Part shown: positions 20,526-32,600 of the stretch, in pieces
Layout: every line of letters starts with the position of its first letter
Position numbering within the stretch: position 1 is the first letter of the stretch
Source: Bombardia bombarda
Lineage: Eukaryota; Ascomycota; Sordariomycetes; Sordariales; Lasiosphaeriaceae
Reading direction: 5' to 3'
Assembly (NCBI GenBank): GCA_030512295.1
Contig: JAULSR010000002.1
Coordinates: 5,952,001 to 6,016,000, forward strand
DNA length: 64,000 nucleotides
Notes under the pieces: generated by a model
Databases searched by the model: none
What the model saw: the letters and a program-made list of their open reading frames with translations, nothing else
Told to the model about the DNA's origin: nothing
Translations under genes and position numbers: made by a program

Positions 20526-23145
20526 ATGCCCGACACGGCGGGCTCGGTCTCGCCCGGGGCCACGTTCAATTATCTGCAGGGCCAACAGGGCGCGCAGTCG
20601 AAAAGGATACGGCCGCCGGCTCCCAATGACGATGGTGGGGAAACGGGGAGGGTCCCGTTGCGCCCCGGTGCCAAGATGGACGCCAATGGCCTGGGCAGGA
20701 GGGAGTCGAGGCGCGGTTTGAGGAGCATATTTGGTCGACACAAGTCCACAACGACAACAACAACGGATGCAGACCGCACGCAGCCCCCAGCCTCTCCCAG
20801 AGATCTAACCCAGAGGCCGGGAGGTATACGTGCCTCAATAGCTGAGATCAGCAACTGGCCATATGGCCTGCATCACGGCAGCAGTAACAACCGCCGGTCC
20901 GAGAGCGTACTGCCGCCACTCCCCCAGGCAGCCGCGAAAGCTGCCCAGTCAAGGTCACCACCGCTGCCTAGCCCGATCTTGAAGCATCAAAAATCAGCCA
21001 GTGTTGTACGGGGGATACGCTTTCCAAGGGCACCAGAGGTACCTTGGGGCCTTGGACTCCGCCCCCGCTGTTCCAAGCTTACCCTCAGGCCATCAGATAT
21101 ACCCAGCTGCCTGCTTGTACAGCTTCTGCTGAAGCAATTCTTCGAATTCAGAATCACAAAGGCAGCTTCTCACTGAGGGATGGGCTGAATCAGAGCTTGC
21201 TATCACCTGATATGATGGAGGAATCTACTGGTGACAAGGGCGAGAAGGTGAGAAAGAGGCATCGTAGGAATACTTCGGCATCATCTATCAAGCTTGAGTG
21301 GACAACTAAGATATTCATGCTGGTCACCGCGGGCTATCTTCTGCAATACACTGGAGAAGGCTCTTTTGACCGCCTGCCGGAAAAGATACTGCATCTTGGG
21401 AAGGATTCGGCGGCCTTTGCAAGTGACGTTATTCCAGGACGACACTGGGTTTTGCAGGTATCGTCTGCCGCAGACTCGGATGGTTCCACCACTGCATCCC
21501 CTGTGGCATCTGTCTTCGCACGACTTCAATTCCGAAGTCAGGAGAAAAGGCAGGCCTCGAATTTGCTGATGGTCTTTGATAGCGCAGATGAGATGGATGC
21601 CTGGATTGCCATCCTGAGGCGAGAAATCGAGGCGTTGGGCGGGAAGAAGCATCTGTCAGAGACCGGCAAACCCAAAGCTGATGATGAAGTCCAGCAATTG
21701 AAGAACCAGACCAGCCAAAGGACACTGGTCGTAAGAGATCCTGACCGCTTCTCTCGTATGTTATCCCCAGATATGGCCTGGGGTGAGCTGCCAGCACCAG
21801 CAAGCCCTGGTAATCATCTTGACCTACCGGAAGCCGACACGCCTCGCGAGCAATCTTTCGATGAGACGTCCACTGCTAGTTGGGTATCTCAGGATGGCAG
21901 ACAGCTGGATGGATTGAGGGATAGTACCAACCGGCTATCATATTATTCGTCCGGCCAGCGGACCATGATCACATCAGCCGGCTCATCACCAGCATGTTCG
22001 CCAATCCGAGACTCCTTTGCAAGTCATGAAGATTTCCTGGGGCCCGATTTGCCACCGCCGGAGGAACAATTACGACCACGAGCGAGACCAAATGCAGCTG
22101 CAATCAATAATCGAAGACAGTCTCTTCAGACAATGAATCATCATTTCGATATACGTACCGCTTCGTCGTCGCAAACCCTACGACCTCACTCCACCTACTC
22201 GCCTGCGTGGCAATCCGAGCTCGCCGACTCTCCCATTTTCGTAACTCAACCAACGCCGAATTTTAGTGTCCCCCAGGGTTCGAGCAGACGATATTCGATA
22301 TCCAGATCACCTGGTTCTCCATCTGCAGACCCTGGCCCGTTCAACTCCCCCCTCTGCAAGGGCGCTTGAGCTCACGCAGACCGCCACCAGCAGCATTGTC
22401 CATCAATCCGCGGCCGTTGTCCTTTGTAGAGGACCAGCCTTCTCCTTTGTCGCCGCCGTTGGTGCAGGTTGAATACGCCATGGGACCTACTGCGCCCGAT
22501 GCGCCGCCAGTATCTAAATCTTGGGCACAAAGGAGGGAGGGCGAGAAATATGAAGCCAATTGCTCGGATTCTGTGGTTTGCAATGCCCCCTCAGCAGCGA
22601 AACAAACCCTTGAGCAAGGTCAGGCGAATGAAGCGTTTCAACGACGCTCGTCAATGAGGGCCTCCCAACAGTGGGAGAAATTCACAGACAGCCGGGCAGA
22701 GGCGTGCCCGTCGGCGATGTCCGCAACGACGGTCACAGCCCATATGCCAAATCCGACGGATATGTCAGAAGACACGCCACGGGCCTTGACGTCCTTCGAT
22801 CACTATGATGGCGACCACTCACCTATTCGGTCCCTGACAGGGCTACAACAGAGACGGCTCAGCCTGTACTCGCAGTTCGCAGAAAGACCGCTTGATTACG
22901 GCCGCCCTCTGCTTGACGCAAGCGATAACACACGGCGGGCACGGCATTCTCTGAAACCGGCGCCCAGGTCATCGCAGCATTTGCGAGCTAATTCTCACTC
23001 CCAGGGTCTGCTGCAACGGCGAAGCCTATCGCAGCTGGTCGAGGGCCCTCCTCCCGGCCCGCCGCCGACTAGGGCTCTCCCCCCTATTCCACCGCGAGGG
23101 GTGTCGAGATCTGGGACTGTTAGGCATTCTGGGGGCAATGTATGA
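20526..23145 (+). CDS. PH-domain protein, large and disordered, two one-base frameshifts
   Basis: Reads as one single-exon gene of about 873 aa if two lost bases are restored, one in the G run 21010-21014 (five, needs six) and one in the C run 22347-22352 (six, needs seven). The N-terminal part is Ser/Pro-rich with a basic patch (SRRGLRSIFGRHKS). Then comes the block PPPLFQAYPQAI, followed by a pleckstrin-homology domain (about residues 255-375) starting KLEWTTKIFMLVTAGYLLQY and ending in the typical C-terminal helix with its Trp (DEMDAWIAILRREIEAL). The rest is low-complexity and Ser/Arg/Pro-rich, ending in proline-rich segments (GPPPGPPPTRALPPIPPRG) that could bind SH3 domains. A membrane-associated signalling or polarity scaffold is a reasonable inference, but the partner is unknown. 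Both breaks fall in G/C homopolymers and no other damage is seen, so assembly error is likely. Confidence 0.82.
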
Positions 23146-24309
23146 GCACAACGCTCAGACAGCACCAGCGGGACGATGGTGGCTCTTTTTTGTTTCTTTT
23201 CTTTCCTCTTGTTTTTGGAAAAGGGTTTCTAAAAGCTTTTGATCACTACAAAAAAGGTCTTTGGAAAACAAGATACAATTCTCTCTGTTTGAATTGGCGT
23301 ACGGAGGAAGATAAGAGACAAGACAACACACCTACGGGGAACTACCAACTGACGTCTGAAACGAACCAAACTCTTCTTGCTATTTCTTTTGTCTTTTTTT
23401 GGCTTCTCTTTTTCTGGACGGATATACCTTGTATTATTTAAAAGCAGCGTACAAACACTTGACTTTTGTGGAATTGGATTGGTGTGGGTTTTGTGATTGG
23501 CTGTTTGGTTGGTTTGTCGTAAGAGGGAGAAATGGAATGGGAATGAATTGGAGATACGTATGGAATACCTATGGGATATGAATAGGGGGGCTATGTGTGG
23601 AGGTTGAAGTTAGTGGGATTCTCACGATTGGAGTGTTTGTGGAATGATACCTTAGTTTTGAAAGCGAATCAGATTTTGGATGATGTTGTCTGATTGATGA
23701 TTGCAAAGTGATTATTATCTATTAGGCATTTTGTGAACGGGAACACCGTACGAAGTAGTTGAGGTAAGCATCACTGGCAGTTGAGGATGGTGATGTAAGT
23801 GCTCAGCAATCAACCCTCCTTCAGCTGGGCTTGATACGTGGGTGCAGCGAATTGGCTGTGAAATTGTCGAAATGATGGATAAAGCTTGACATTGTTGCCC
23901 CTTTCCCCTTTTTTGTTGAAATCAAATCGATGGTATTGTTGTTGTTGGATTACCTCATGCATGCCTGCCTGGCTGTGACTCTTTGTGTCAGCTCGCTGGC
24001 GTTTTCCGGAGAAGGTGAGTGAGGGGAGGAGGGGCGGGCGGGCGTGCGGGCGACGCCATCCATCGGAGATGGAGCCGAGTCAGCAATTTTCGCCCCACAC
24101 TTGGAATATCCAAAAATTTGGCCCTCAAACCACCTAGGCCGCAATCTTTAACGTCTCTTTATTCAACCCCACCACAACGAACGAACGTCGCCGGCATCAA
24201 GAAATACGGTCGAATCGCAGAAACGAGTCGCGCTTGGCTAGACACGACTCGGAATATTTTTGCGAAAAAAAGAAACACACCGAACCATATACCAGAATAG
24301 TTGCCCATC
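23146..24309. other. 3' flank of PH gene and eIF3g promoter
   Basis: Mostly T-rich and AT-rich sequence downstream of the PH gene, then the upstream region of the eIF3g gene. No gene, RNA or repeat found. Confidence 0.55.
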
Positions 24310-25511
24310 ATGGCAGCACAGGCCAAGTGAGTAGCAGCAGCAGCAGCATCCATCCGTCTGGCAAAGCAATTGGCGACAATTTGCATCCCCCCCTCTCCCC
24401 CACGTCGCCCCTTCCCCTGCCTCCTGGGCGAGGTCGGCCTTCTCTTAATGCTTGCATACCTATGATACTTCAATCACCATCATCACACCACATCGCTAAC
24501 CAAGCGCCCCCCTCCCCCCCACAAGGCACGACTGGGCGGACGATGAAGACCTCGACGACTCGGGCATCCAAAACGCCGCCGCCTCTTCGGGCATCGTTGA
24601 CCTGCCGCCCACGCAAAAGATCACCAACAAGGACGGCAGCACCACCATCATCGAGTACCGCTACAACGACAACGGCCAAAAGGTCAAGACGACGCGGCGG
24701 ATCCGCTTCATCACGCACCGCGAGGTGGTCAACCCGCGCGTGGCCGAGCGCAAGAGCTGGCCCAAGTTTGGGCAGAGCGCCAAGGACGGCAACGGCCCGG
24801 CGCCCGACACGACGAGCGTGGGCGAGAACATCATCTTCAAGCCGTCCATCAACTGGCGCAAGGACGCCAAGGACGAGAGCAAGGACCCCAACGCCCAGGC
24901 CATGAAGGACAAGCTCAAGGACAAGAAGGTCAAGTGCAGAATCTGCAACGGCGAGCATTTCACCGCCCGCTGCCCGTACAAGGACACGATGGCGCCCATC
25001 GGCGAGGCCGCCGATGTCGCGGCGGGAGGCATGGATGATGGGGGTGACCCTGCGCTGGCGTCGGTCGGCGCCGCGGGCGCGGGCAAGAAGGGCTCGTACG
25101 TGCCGCCTGCGCTGCGCGGCGCGGGCGGGGCCAAGGGCGAGAGCATGAGTGGCGGGAGCAAGTATGGCGAGCGGGACGATCTTGCTACGCTTAGGGTTAC
25201 CAACGTGAGTTCTTCCCTCTCCCGTTGTTGTCATTACGTTTTTTTGTGGTTTGGATTGGTTGGCTCACATTTTGTTTCAACTACAGGTTTCCGAGATGGC
25301 CGAGGAGGGCGAGCTCCGCGACATGTTCGAGCGGTTCGGCCGCGTCACCCGCGTCTTCCTCGCAAAGGACAGAGACACGGGCATGGCCAAGGGCTTCGCC
25401 TTTATCAGTTTTGCCGATCGTGAGGATGCTGTCAAGGCGTGCAATAAGATGGACGGCTGGGGCTTCAAGCATCTCATCCTCAGAGTCGAGTTTGCGAAGA
25501 AGGCTGCGTAG
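24310..25511 (+). CDS. TIF35: Translation initiation factor eIF3 subunit g
   Basis: RNA-binding subunit of eIF3, acting in 40S scanning and reinitiation. Exons are 24310-24326, 24526-25204 and 25287-25511, giving 306 aa. Intron 1 (199 bp) follows only 17 coding bases, and the split codon gives KHDWADDED, a typical eIF3g start. The N-terminal part has the family block beginning [18 protein letters not shown] and [23 protein letters not shown] (central part [11 protein letters not shown]). A CCHC-like zinc-binding segment [18 protein letters not shown] (about 135-152) follows, then a Gly/Ala linker and a C-terminal RRM (about 225-303) with RNP2 LRVTNVSE and RNP1 KGFAFISF. Intron 2 falls within the first strand of the RRM. 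All motifs are intact. Confidence 0.96.
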
Positions 25512-26240
25512 GTGGAGAGCGTCGGTTGGCTGGGGGTTTAGGAGGTAGTGATTATGGGGCGGGCGGACAAAATAAAGGGGAAACCAAAAATCATCTTCTC
25601 GGTCATTTTTTTCTCTTGCTGTTCTGGGGAATGGATTCTTGTCACGATAGCATTTAATACCGCGCGGCTGCATACTATTCATGAGAAAGGGCGGTTACAC
25701 GATGCGCGCAATGGCTGCTTTTCTGGTGCTTGCTCACTTGACATGTTTATTTGGCTGGTTCGTTCAGGAGACAAACAAAATTGATGACCAATGATGTTTT
25801 TGTCTTGCTGGGACGTTTGAGTGAGAGGATGCTGACCGGCTGGTTGTCGATTCAGTCACTGGCAGGGGTAGCTCGAGCATGGGAAGACAGCTTGGTATGA
25901 AAATTGTTGGTTCATGTCTTGATCACGTCACGGAAATAGTTCTCGGGATATATGATGGTGTGCTTGTCTCGAGATGCTTGGCTTCACACAATATCTTCTA
26001 ATACCTGTACTTTGTGTAACCTGGGCTTTCCTCTTGTTTTATACGGGTTGTTAATGCCATTGAGATGAACGGTGCATGACTAGGCGTGACATAAGCTATC
26101 TCCTCTACCACGCTTGCCTGGCTCGACATGCTGATACCGGTCAAGTATGTGTGCAGTCCGTGGCCGAGAGAAAGATATCGTCGGTCTTCTCTGGCTTGGC
26201 AGTACCTCCTAGATAGGCAAGATTGGAGGGAATATCTGGC
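25512..26240. other. Intergenic, eIF3g 3' flank to 5S rRNA
   Basis: No protein gene. The sequence TAGATAGG at 26210-26217 lies about 25-31 bases before the 5S start and could be the TATA-like element used by Pol III in filamentous fungi; this is an inference from position only. Confidence 0.45.
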
Positions 26241-26359
26241 ACATACGACCATACCCACTTGAGAACTCGGCATCCCGTCCGCTCTGCCCTAGATAAGCAA
26301 GTGAGGGCCAGACTAGTAGTTGGGTCGGTGACGACCAGCGAATCCCTGGTGTTGTATGT
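26241..26359 (+). rRNA. 5S ribosomal RNA gene
   Basis: A 119-nt sequence beginning ACATACGACCATACCCACTT and ending CCTGGTGTTGTATGT. It matches the Neurospora-type 5S RNA over nearly its whole length as I recall it, including the internal control region (GATAAGC...GAGGGCCAGACTAGTAG...GGGTCGGTGACGACC). The ends pair (ACATACGAC with GTTGTATGT) to form helix I. Helix CACTTG/CAAGTG differs from Neurospora but stays paired, which indicates compensatory change and a functional gene. It is followed directly by a T run (26359-26364), the expected Pol III terminator. It stands alone between protein genes and not in an rDNA array, as is usual for 5S genes in Sordariomycetes. Confidence 0.97.
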
Positions 26360-26833
26360 TTTTTCCTTCTCTTCATCTTTTTGTTTGTTTGGGCTTTGGC
26401 TTCTGCTTTTGCTTATTGGGTGGTGTCAAGGCGGTGTTTGCTCCTAACAACCCAACTCTCAGACATACGCGCAAGGTTCTTAGCCTGGAGGTTCGCACTT
26501 TTGACGTTCAACCGGGCAGAGCTGGTCGTTCTTATTACAGCCCGTCCGGTAACAGGCGATTCAAACCTGACTGGTAAGTGTGTATCACAAAGACGTCGAT
26601 GTATAATAGAGAGGGCAAGTAACTTTGATGCTTCCATGTATTGACCTGAACGAAATTTAATGAGACGAAGCAATCAAGCCAATACTTTTGTCCACTAGAA
26701 ATTGTCATGTGTCCGACCATTTCACTATCGCGTCCAAGCCGCTCAATTTATTCATCTGGATCTTTCGAAAAACTGCGACAGCTATCTAGCTGGCCAATAA
26801 TAAAAACAAAAAAATAGGTACAAAGCGCTTTGT
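26360..26833. other. Intergenic, 5S rRNA to SRP68 3' end
   Basis: Starts with the 5S terminator T run. No protein gene is supported. Confidence 0.55.
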
Positions 26834-28939
26834 CTACCTGCCAAATCCAAACCAGCCCCGTTTCTGCGGCTTGGCAGCTTCCTCCTGCTGCTGCTCTGCC
26901 GTTGTCAACGGCTTCTTAGCACCACCTGCCTTGCCTGCAGTTGTAGCAGCAGCCTGCTTAGGGCCGCCGCCGCCAGCCTGGTTACCAGGGTAGTCGATAT
27001 AATTCCACGCAACATCCAAGAAGATGGGCTTCACGGGGATGGCCTCGACACGCGGGGGATAGGCGACGATATTCTCAAGGTCGATGCCTCCTGCGGGATA
27101 GCTCGACAGCTGGCTGACGAGCGGCTTGGACGACGACGACGGCGCATTAGAAGAGGCCTTGGACGACTTCTCAAGGCTGTGAATCTCCACCAGGGCGCGA
27201 GAGCGCTGCTGCTCGCCGCTGAGCAGGTCGTGGAGAAGCTGAATGTCTTGTTTGGTGACGAGGATGTTTCGCGGAGAGGGCTCGGCGTCTTCGTCGTCGC
27301 TGTCGTCCTCGTCCTCGTTTCCGGAAAGGACAGGGAGCGCGGCCTTGCATTGGCCGAGCGCGTGCTTAATTAGCGCAAGGGCGTTTACATCATTTCCGGC
27401 TATGGAGTGAGAGCGGGAGATTGCGAGGCACCTGTGTAACGAACTGAGTTAGTTTTCTTGGATAGTCATATAGTGATTTGCAAGCAGCAATGTGGGTGTT
27501 AGAACGTACTTGAGAGCAGTGAAATACTGAGCAGTGGCGTTGAGACGACTTGACAGCTCCTGGTCATTGGCCACACCGGGCAGCTCCGTGGCGGCCTCGA
27601 GACTCTGGAGCGTTCCATCGTACAAGACCACCTTCTCCTTGAGCCTTGCAATCTGCCGGCCAGGGGCCTCATCCTTGTGTCTAGTGCCGGCTGCTACCTC
27701 CTCTACGTCGGTCTTCTTCTTCTTCTTTTGCGCCTCGCCAAAGTCGGGATGTGCTCCGTCGTCCTTGCCTATCAGAACTCTGTTACGTCCAATTCGCCAG
27801 CTGATCAGCTCGTAGTTCACCGCGGTGCGCGTAATCTGCAGACTTTGCATGCGCGGATCGCTCTGGGTCACGCCCTCGCTCTTGAGCTCATCGATGGCCT
27901 GCTTCGTCGCATCGACGGCATCCTGACTGCGGGTCAGGATGTCATCGTACGCCGCGGCCATGTCATTTGGCAGCAGCAAAGAACCCGACGAGAGCTTCTG
28001 GGACAGCCGCGACTTTTCCGTGGCCACCGACGCCCACGCGGCGGCGATGGCGGCGTCCTCAATCTTCACCTCCCGCGACCGCCATGTCAAGGTTGTCGGC
28101 GCGGCCTCGGTCACAGGCACGGCATCCTCCTTAACCTCCTGGCCACCACCAGCCTTCAAGACGTCGGGGTTCAGGCTCTTGATGCGTTCCACCAGCCCTG
28201 CATCAGCATGCAAGAAAGCCTTGTGCGCAATGGCAGGGATGGGCTGGGTCCGGGGGATCTTGGCCTGATATGCGGCATATCGGATCGAGGGGTCGATGGT
28301 CTCGGAGAGCAGGTCCTTGAAGATGTCGCCCTTGGCCGAGGTCGAGAGCGTGCCGTAGATGATGCGAGCGACCGAGTAGCTCTTGAGGCAGGACTCCCAG
28401 TGCTGCTTCTCGAACTGGGCGGCACCCCTCAGCAGGGCAGCGTAGGCGTGGGCCTCGAGCACATCGGTGGGGGTGGCACCGCTGGCGGCGGTTTGGGAGA
28501 GGGTCTCGGCCAGTTTCTCGGCGTAGCGTGCGCCCTTCTCGAGCCGCGAGACAATGTGCGACCGGGTCTTGCCCGTCATGCCCTTTTTGTCGGCCGAGTG
28601 GGCGGCCTTCATCGACATGGCGTGCGCCCACGCCCTCTCGGCGGTTAGGAGCTGGAGACGGAGATATCTGGCAAGGCGGGTATATCAGCAAGGACTCACA
28701 ACCAATCGTGGCCAAAAAAATAAGGGAGAAATATGAGATGCGCCTTACTCATGATTTTCGGCAATCTGCTCAGGTGTGACGTGCACCTTGGGACTGAACT
28801 TGCCACGGTTCTTGGTCGCGATGTTCAGCTTCTTGCGCGAGTGAAGGAGCTTCCCAGCCAGCTGCGACCGGTATGTCGCGTGGTCGCCATAGAGCAGGGC
28901 TTTCTCCCGGGAGGAGACGATGAACTTTGTGATGTCCAT
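26834..28939 (-). CDS. SRP68: Signal recognition particle subunit SRP68
   Basis: RNA-binding subunit of the SRP, which delivers ribosome-nascent chains to the ER. Exons are 28939-28749, 28667-27510 and 27431-26834, giving 648 aa, with split codons that close the frame exactly. The N-terminal RNA-binding helical domain (about residues 1-230) begins MDITKFIVSSREKALLYGDH and continues through YRSQLAGKLLHSRKKLN and the TPEQIAENHEYLRLQLLTAERAWAHAM region (core NHEYLRLQLLTAERAW). A helical, repeat-like middle follows, then an acidic segment and a C-terminal block (NIVAYPPRVEAIPVKPIFLD) that in the family contacts SRP72. The last residues are basic and aromatic (KRGWFGFGR). The gene is intact. It is transcribed divergently from the PPR gene. 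Confidence 0.95.
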
Positions 28940-29677
28940 ATCGCGGGGAGAGAGGATGATTGGGCGTCTTGGGTACCTTAGTCGTCGCCGTCGTGGTGTT
29001 GCTGGCGACTTCTGGGGAGGAGTTGCAGGTGGGGCAGCCTTTCAAACTTGTCGGTGGCCGTAAGGTACCTCAAGGTACGGTAATTAACTCCTTTCGGGTG
29101 TGCCCCGCGCGCAACTTACACGTCGCTTCCAGAGGCCCAAGCTTCTGGGTAGGTAAGGAAGTTAGAAGCGTGGGAGCCCAGAACGGGCGGCTTGAGTTTG
29201 TGCATGTTGGACTAAAGGTGCATTCAGCGTCAATTGCTGTAAATTAGGGCGCTGAGGTGAAACTGAGGCTCTAAAATATGGAGGCTACAGTGAGCCGAGC
29301 TGCTGGGATGCGCTGAAGTAGCTGATAAGCCGGGGTAGCTAAGGTGGGCTAGGGGCTTCTTTTATTATCGATGATCGAATCGCAGCCGAAAATTTTGTAA
29401 AGAGTTACTCCGTCGTCGTCCGAACGTGGGTGTCCCACCCAAGCTCACCCACCTCACCTTCCACGGTCCACCTCAAACCTGCCCTCGCGCCGAAAATCAT
29501 CCAACGCGCCAAACGAGATTTCGACAAAAGGGCAACATATCCAAATCCGATATGCGTCGCCGCAGCAGCGCCAGCACCAGCATCACTGTCGCATAGTGCC
29601 CACGATCGGCGAAAACATGTGGCAGCACACCGACCGATTGCCTGCCTTTGGAATCGAATCGATCAATTGTCACCACG
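28940..29677. promoter_or_regulatory. Divergent promoter region, SRP68 and PPR genes
   Basis: 738 bases between two start codons pointing away from each other. Short GGTACCTTAG/CAAGGTACGG motifs occur near 28973 and 29072. No RNA gene or repeat recognised. That it acts as a shared promoter is inferred from layout. Confidence 0.5.
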
Positions 29678-32600
29678 ATGCTGGAGAGGACGGCGGCAGG
29701 CATCGAACCATGCGGCCTCCACAGAGCTCTCCCACAGGCCAGACACTCCTTCAAGAGCCGCCCAGCCCGACAGCTTCACACCGCCTTCTGGAACCATGGC
29801 GCAGCTAGCTTCGAGCTCTTCGACGCCTGTCAGGCTCTGGCCCGCTTGCCTTTTCTGACCTCCGACTCCCTCAGCGCCCCTTCTGTTCCCACGACCGAGA
29901 CGACGAAACCAAAGAGGAATCCAGGCTCCATGACAGCCTCGACCTTTCTCCTAGACTTCCTCTATCCACATGGCGCTGCCGCCCTTTTGCGGAGATTATA
30001 TACGTACCCCTTTGTTCCAACGCGACTGGGCTCAGGTCATAGGGGGGTTCGGAAGCTGGCCGGGCGTCTGTACACCTCGTCTGCCCCTGTTTACGAATCC
30101 AGGGCATCCACCTCACAGCAGGATCCATTCAGTTCGCTTGAGGTGGCAGTACAGGAACAGGACAGGCAGGACAGGCAGGACCCGAGTTCGGTCGGAGACA
30201 TGGGCGTTTGGGAAAGTGGCCAACTTTCAGGACACACGAGCACGCCCCACGGCAATCAGGAATCTAGTGAGTTTAGATTGTCTGACGTCGAGCATCTTCG
30301 CAACCTTATGCGCAAACGGGGTGGCGCTGCAGTCTACGACATGGTCTGGAAATCGTACATTGCTTTAGACCCGGGCGTCAAGGACGAAGTCAAGGCCAAT
30401 GTTATGAAACATCTCGCACAATCGGTCAGGCCGATAGAATTACAAAGGTTTCTGGACTTATTCCGCACGCTGGATATCGACCAGTGGACTGAGAATATCG
30501 TCAAAGCGGCTATACAGGCACATCTCGTTTTACACGACGCCACAGCAGCTATGGACTTGTTCAAAACCGCTCTATCTCGAGAAGGCTGGGGCCAAGCACT
30601 CGACGCCATGATCGCATACGGCTTCAACACATCATCATGGGAAATGGTTATCGAGACTTGGGAACTATACTCAGCCCACGCACTGGATCCTGAGGCCGTC
30701 TTCATCTTCGAACAGCTGCCCACGGTAACCGACATTGGTGAGAAGATCAAGCACATGGACCGATTACTTGAGAGGAGTGTTGGCAACGAGCGTGAAAAAA
30801 GCCAGCAGGTCAAATTTACCTCCTTGCTCAGCCTGATTGCGAGGAATTCTTTAGCCCTGTTCCAGTTGTCTGACGCCTTTGTGCTTGTCCACCACAGCCG
30901 AGACCCACTGGCGTACGAATCACTCTTTAGAATTTGCATGGAGCGCGACGAGAAAAGCCTCGCTGTGGATGTTTACAGGAAATATCGACAACTCCCAGGA
31001 GTTAAAATACGTATTTCTGTTTTACGTGTAGTGCTTGATTTGTTTTACCCGCACGACGCTGTTGGCATGGAACAAGTACTACGGGACTGGCACGGACGCT
31101 ACCCTTGGCTGGATCCATATGTATACGAAAAGTATATTGCCTTCTACGCGGGACGCGGTGATCTGGTGTCGACGAGGCGGTTAGCCGGCGAGTACATCAA
31201 AAGATTCAGGGGACATGCCCTGAGGGACCAATCTCTCGTCACAACCCTAATGCATGTGCATGCCGTCAGGGGCGACCCTACTACCGCGCGCCGTGTACTG
31301 AAAGAAGCCGAAGCCGGTGTTTTGGAGAAGCCACAGACGATACATTGGAACGTAATGCTGAATGCATACGTGAAGGCGGGCAACTACGAAATGGCTATCC
31401 GTGCATTCTCGAAATCCTTCAAGAATGGCCAGGTTGACGATTACAGCTTTGGAACAATGATGGGTATGACAGGCTCACGTGGAGACCTCCATTTCACGCT
31501 TGAGCTTTTCAGCCTGGCGCAACACAATGGAATCAAGATCAATGTACCCATCATTGATACCATCGTTGAGGCATTCTGCCAGAATGAGCTGTTTGCCGAT
31601 GCCGAGGCTCTCTGTGTTCAGACGACTACAGATCGCACTGTCGAGGGCGAGTACACGGTCCTATGGAATACTCTTTTACACCATTATGCAATGCGGCGAG
31701 ACTTGGGGTCGGTGAATCGCCTTCTAGACGTCATGTCAGAACAACTTGTCCCACACAACGATGACACGTATAGCCATCTCCTCACAGCACTCATGTACTG
31801 TCGACAGTCGCATCACGCTTTACAGTTTCTCAAGGTCGCCGAGAAAGAGAATATCTTCAAGCCGAAGGCGGATCATTACTTGCTCCTCATGGCTTCCTTC
31901 CTCCACGATGGCGCGCCACACCTTACCTTGCACGTCAACAAGATGATGCGCAAAATGGGGTTTCCTCAATCGAACATGAGCCTGACGCATGTGATTGACG
32001 CCCTCGGGCGATATGCACGGCAACCTGGAAAAGTGAAGCTGCCTGGACAATTGATGGAGAATGGCGAGCATGTGTTCCTTTCTAAAGTTATCAATATATT
32101 CCTGGCGACACTGGTTAAGGATGTCGAGCACGTTGAAACTCCTCAAGCCATCGCACACATGTACTCCAAGTTGATGTTCATATTCACCAAGCTTCGACGC
32201 TTTTCATCCGTCGACACTATGCTCGAACTTTACAAGGCGCAGTTCCCTGATAAGTCGACCGCCCACGCCAGCCCCATAAAGCTACTACACAGTCTCATGA
32301 TCGCCGACCTTCACGAGCGCAATTACGACAGCGTCAAGTCAACATGGAAGCTGGTCTATGAGAGGACGGTGCACCATGCTTTGCCGGTTACCGCCGCTGC
32401 TGACATGGAAGACACCACCATCGCCGCCACCAGCAACGACAACAACAACAACGAAGACGCCATCACCACCACCAGCAACGATAGCAACAACAACGAAGAC
32501 GCCACCGACTTGTCGTCACCATCATCGCAACCGCCATCATGGAGAAACAAAGTCTCCCGCGCCAAGCGCTACAGCCTCTGCGAGCCGCTCAAGACAATGC

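Noticed and set aside
20526..23145. Introns as the cause of the frame changes in the PH-domain gene
   Set aside because: No donor-acceptor pair of credible length spans either change, and conserved text continues directly across each homopolymer.
24470..25234. Reverse-strand ORF of 254 codons in the eIF3g gene
   Set aside because: It is the antisense of GC-rich eIF3g exon 2; the plus strand has all eIF3g motifs.
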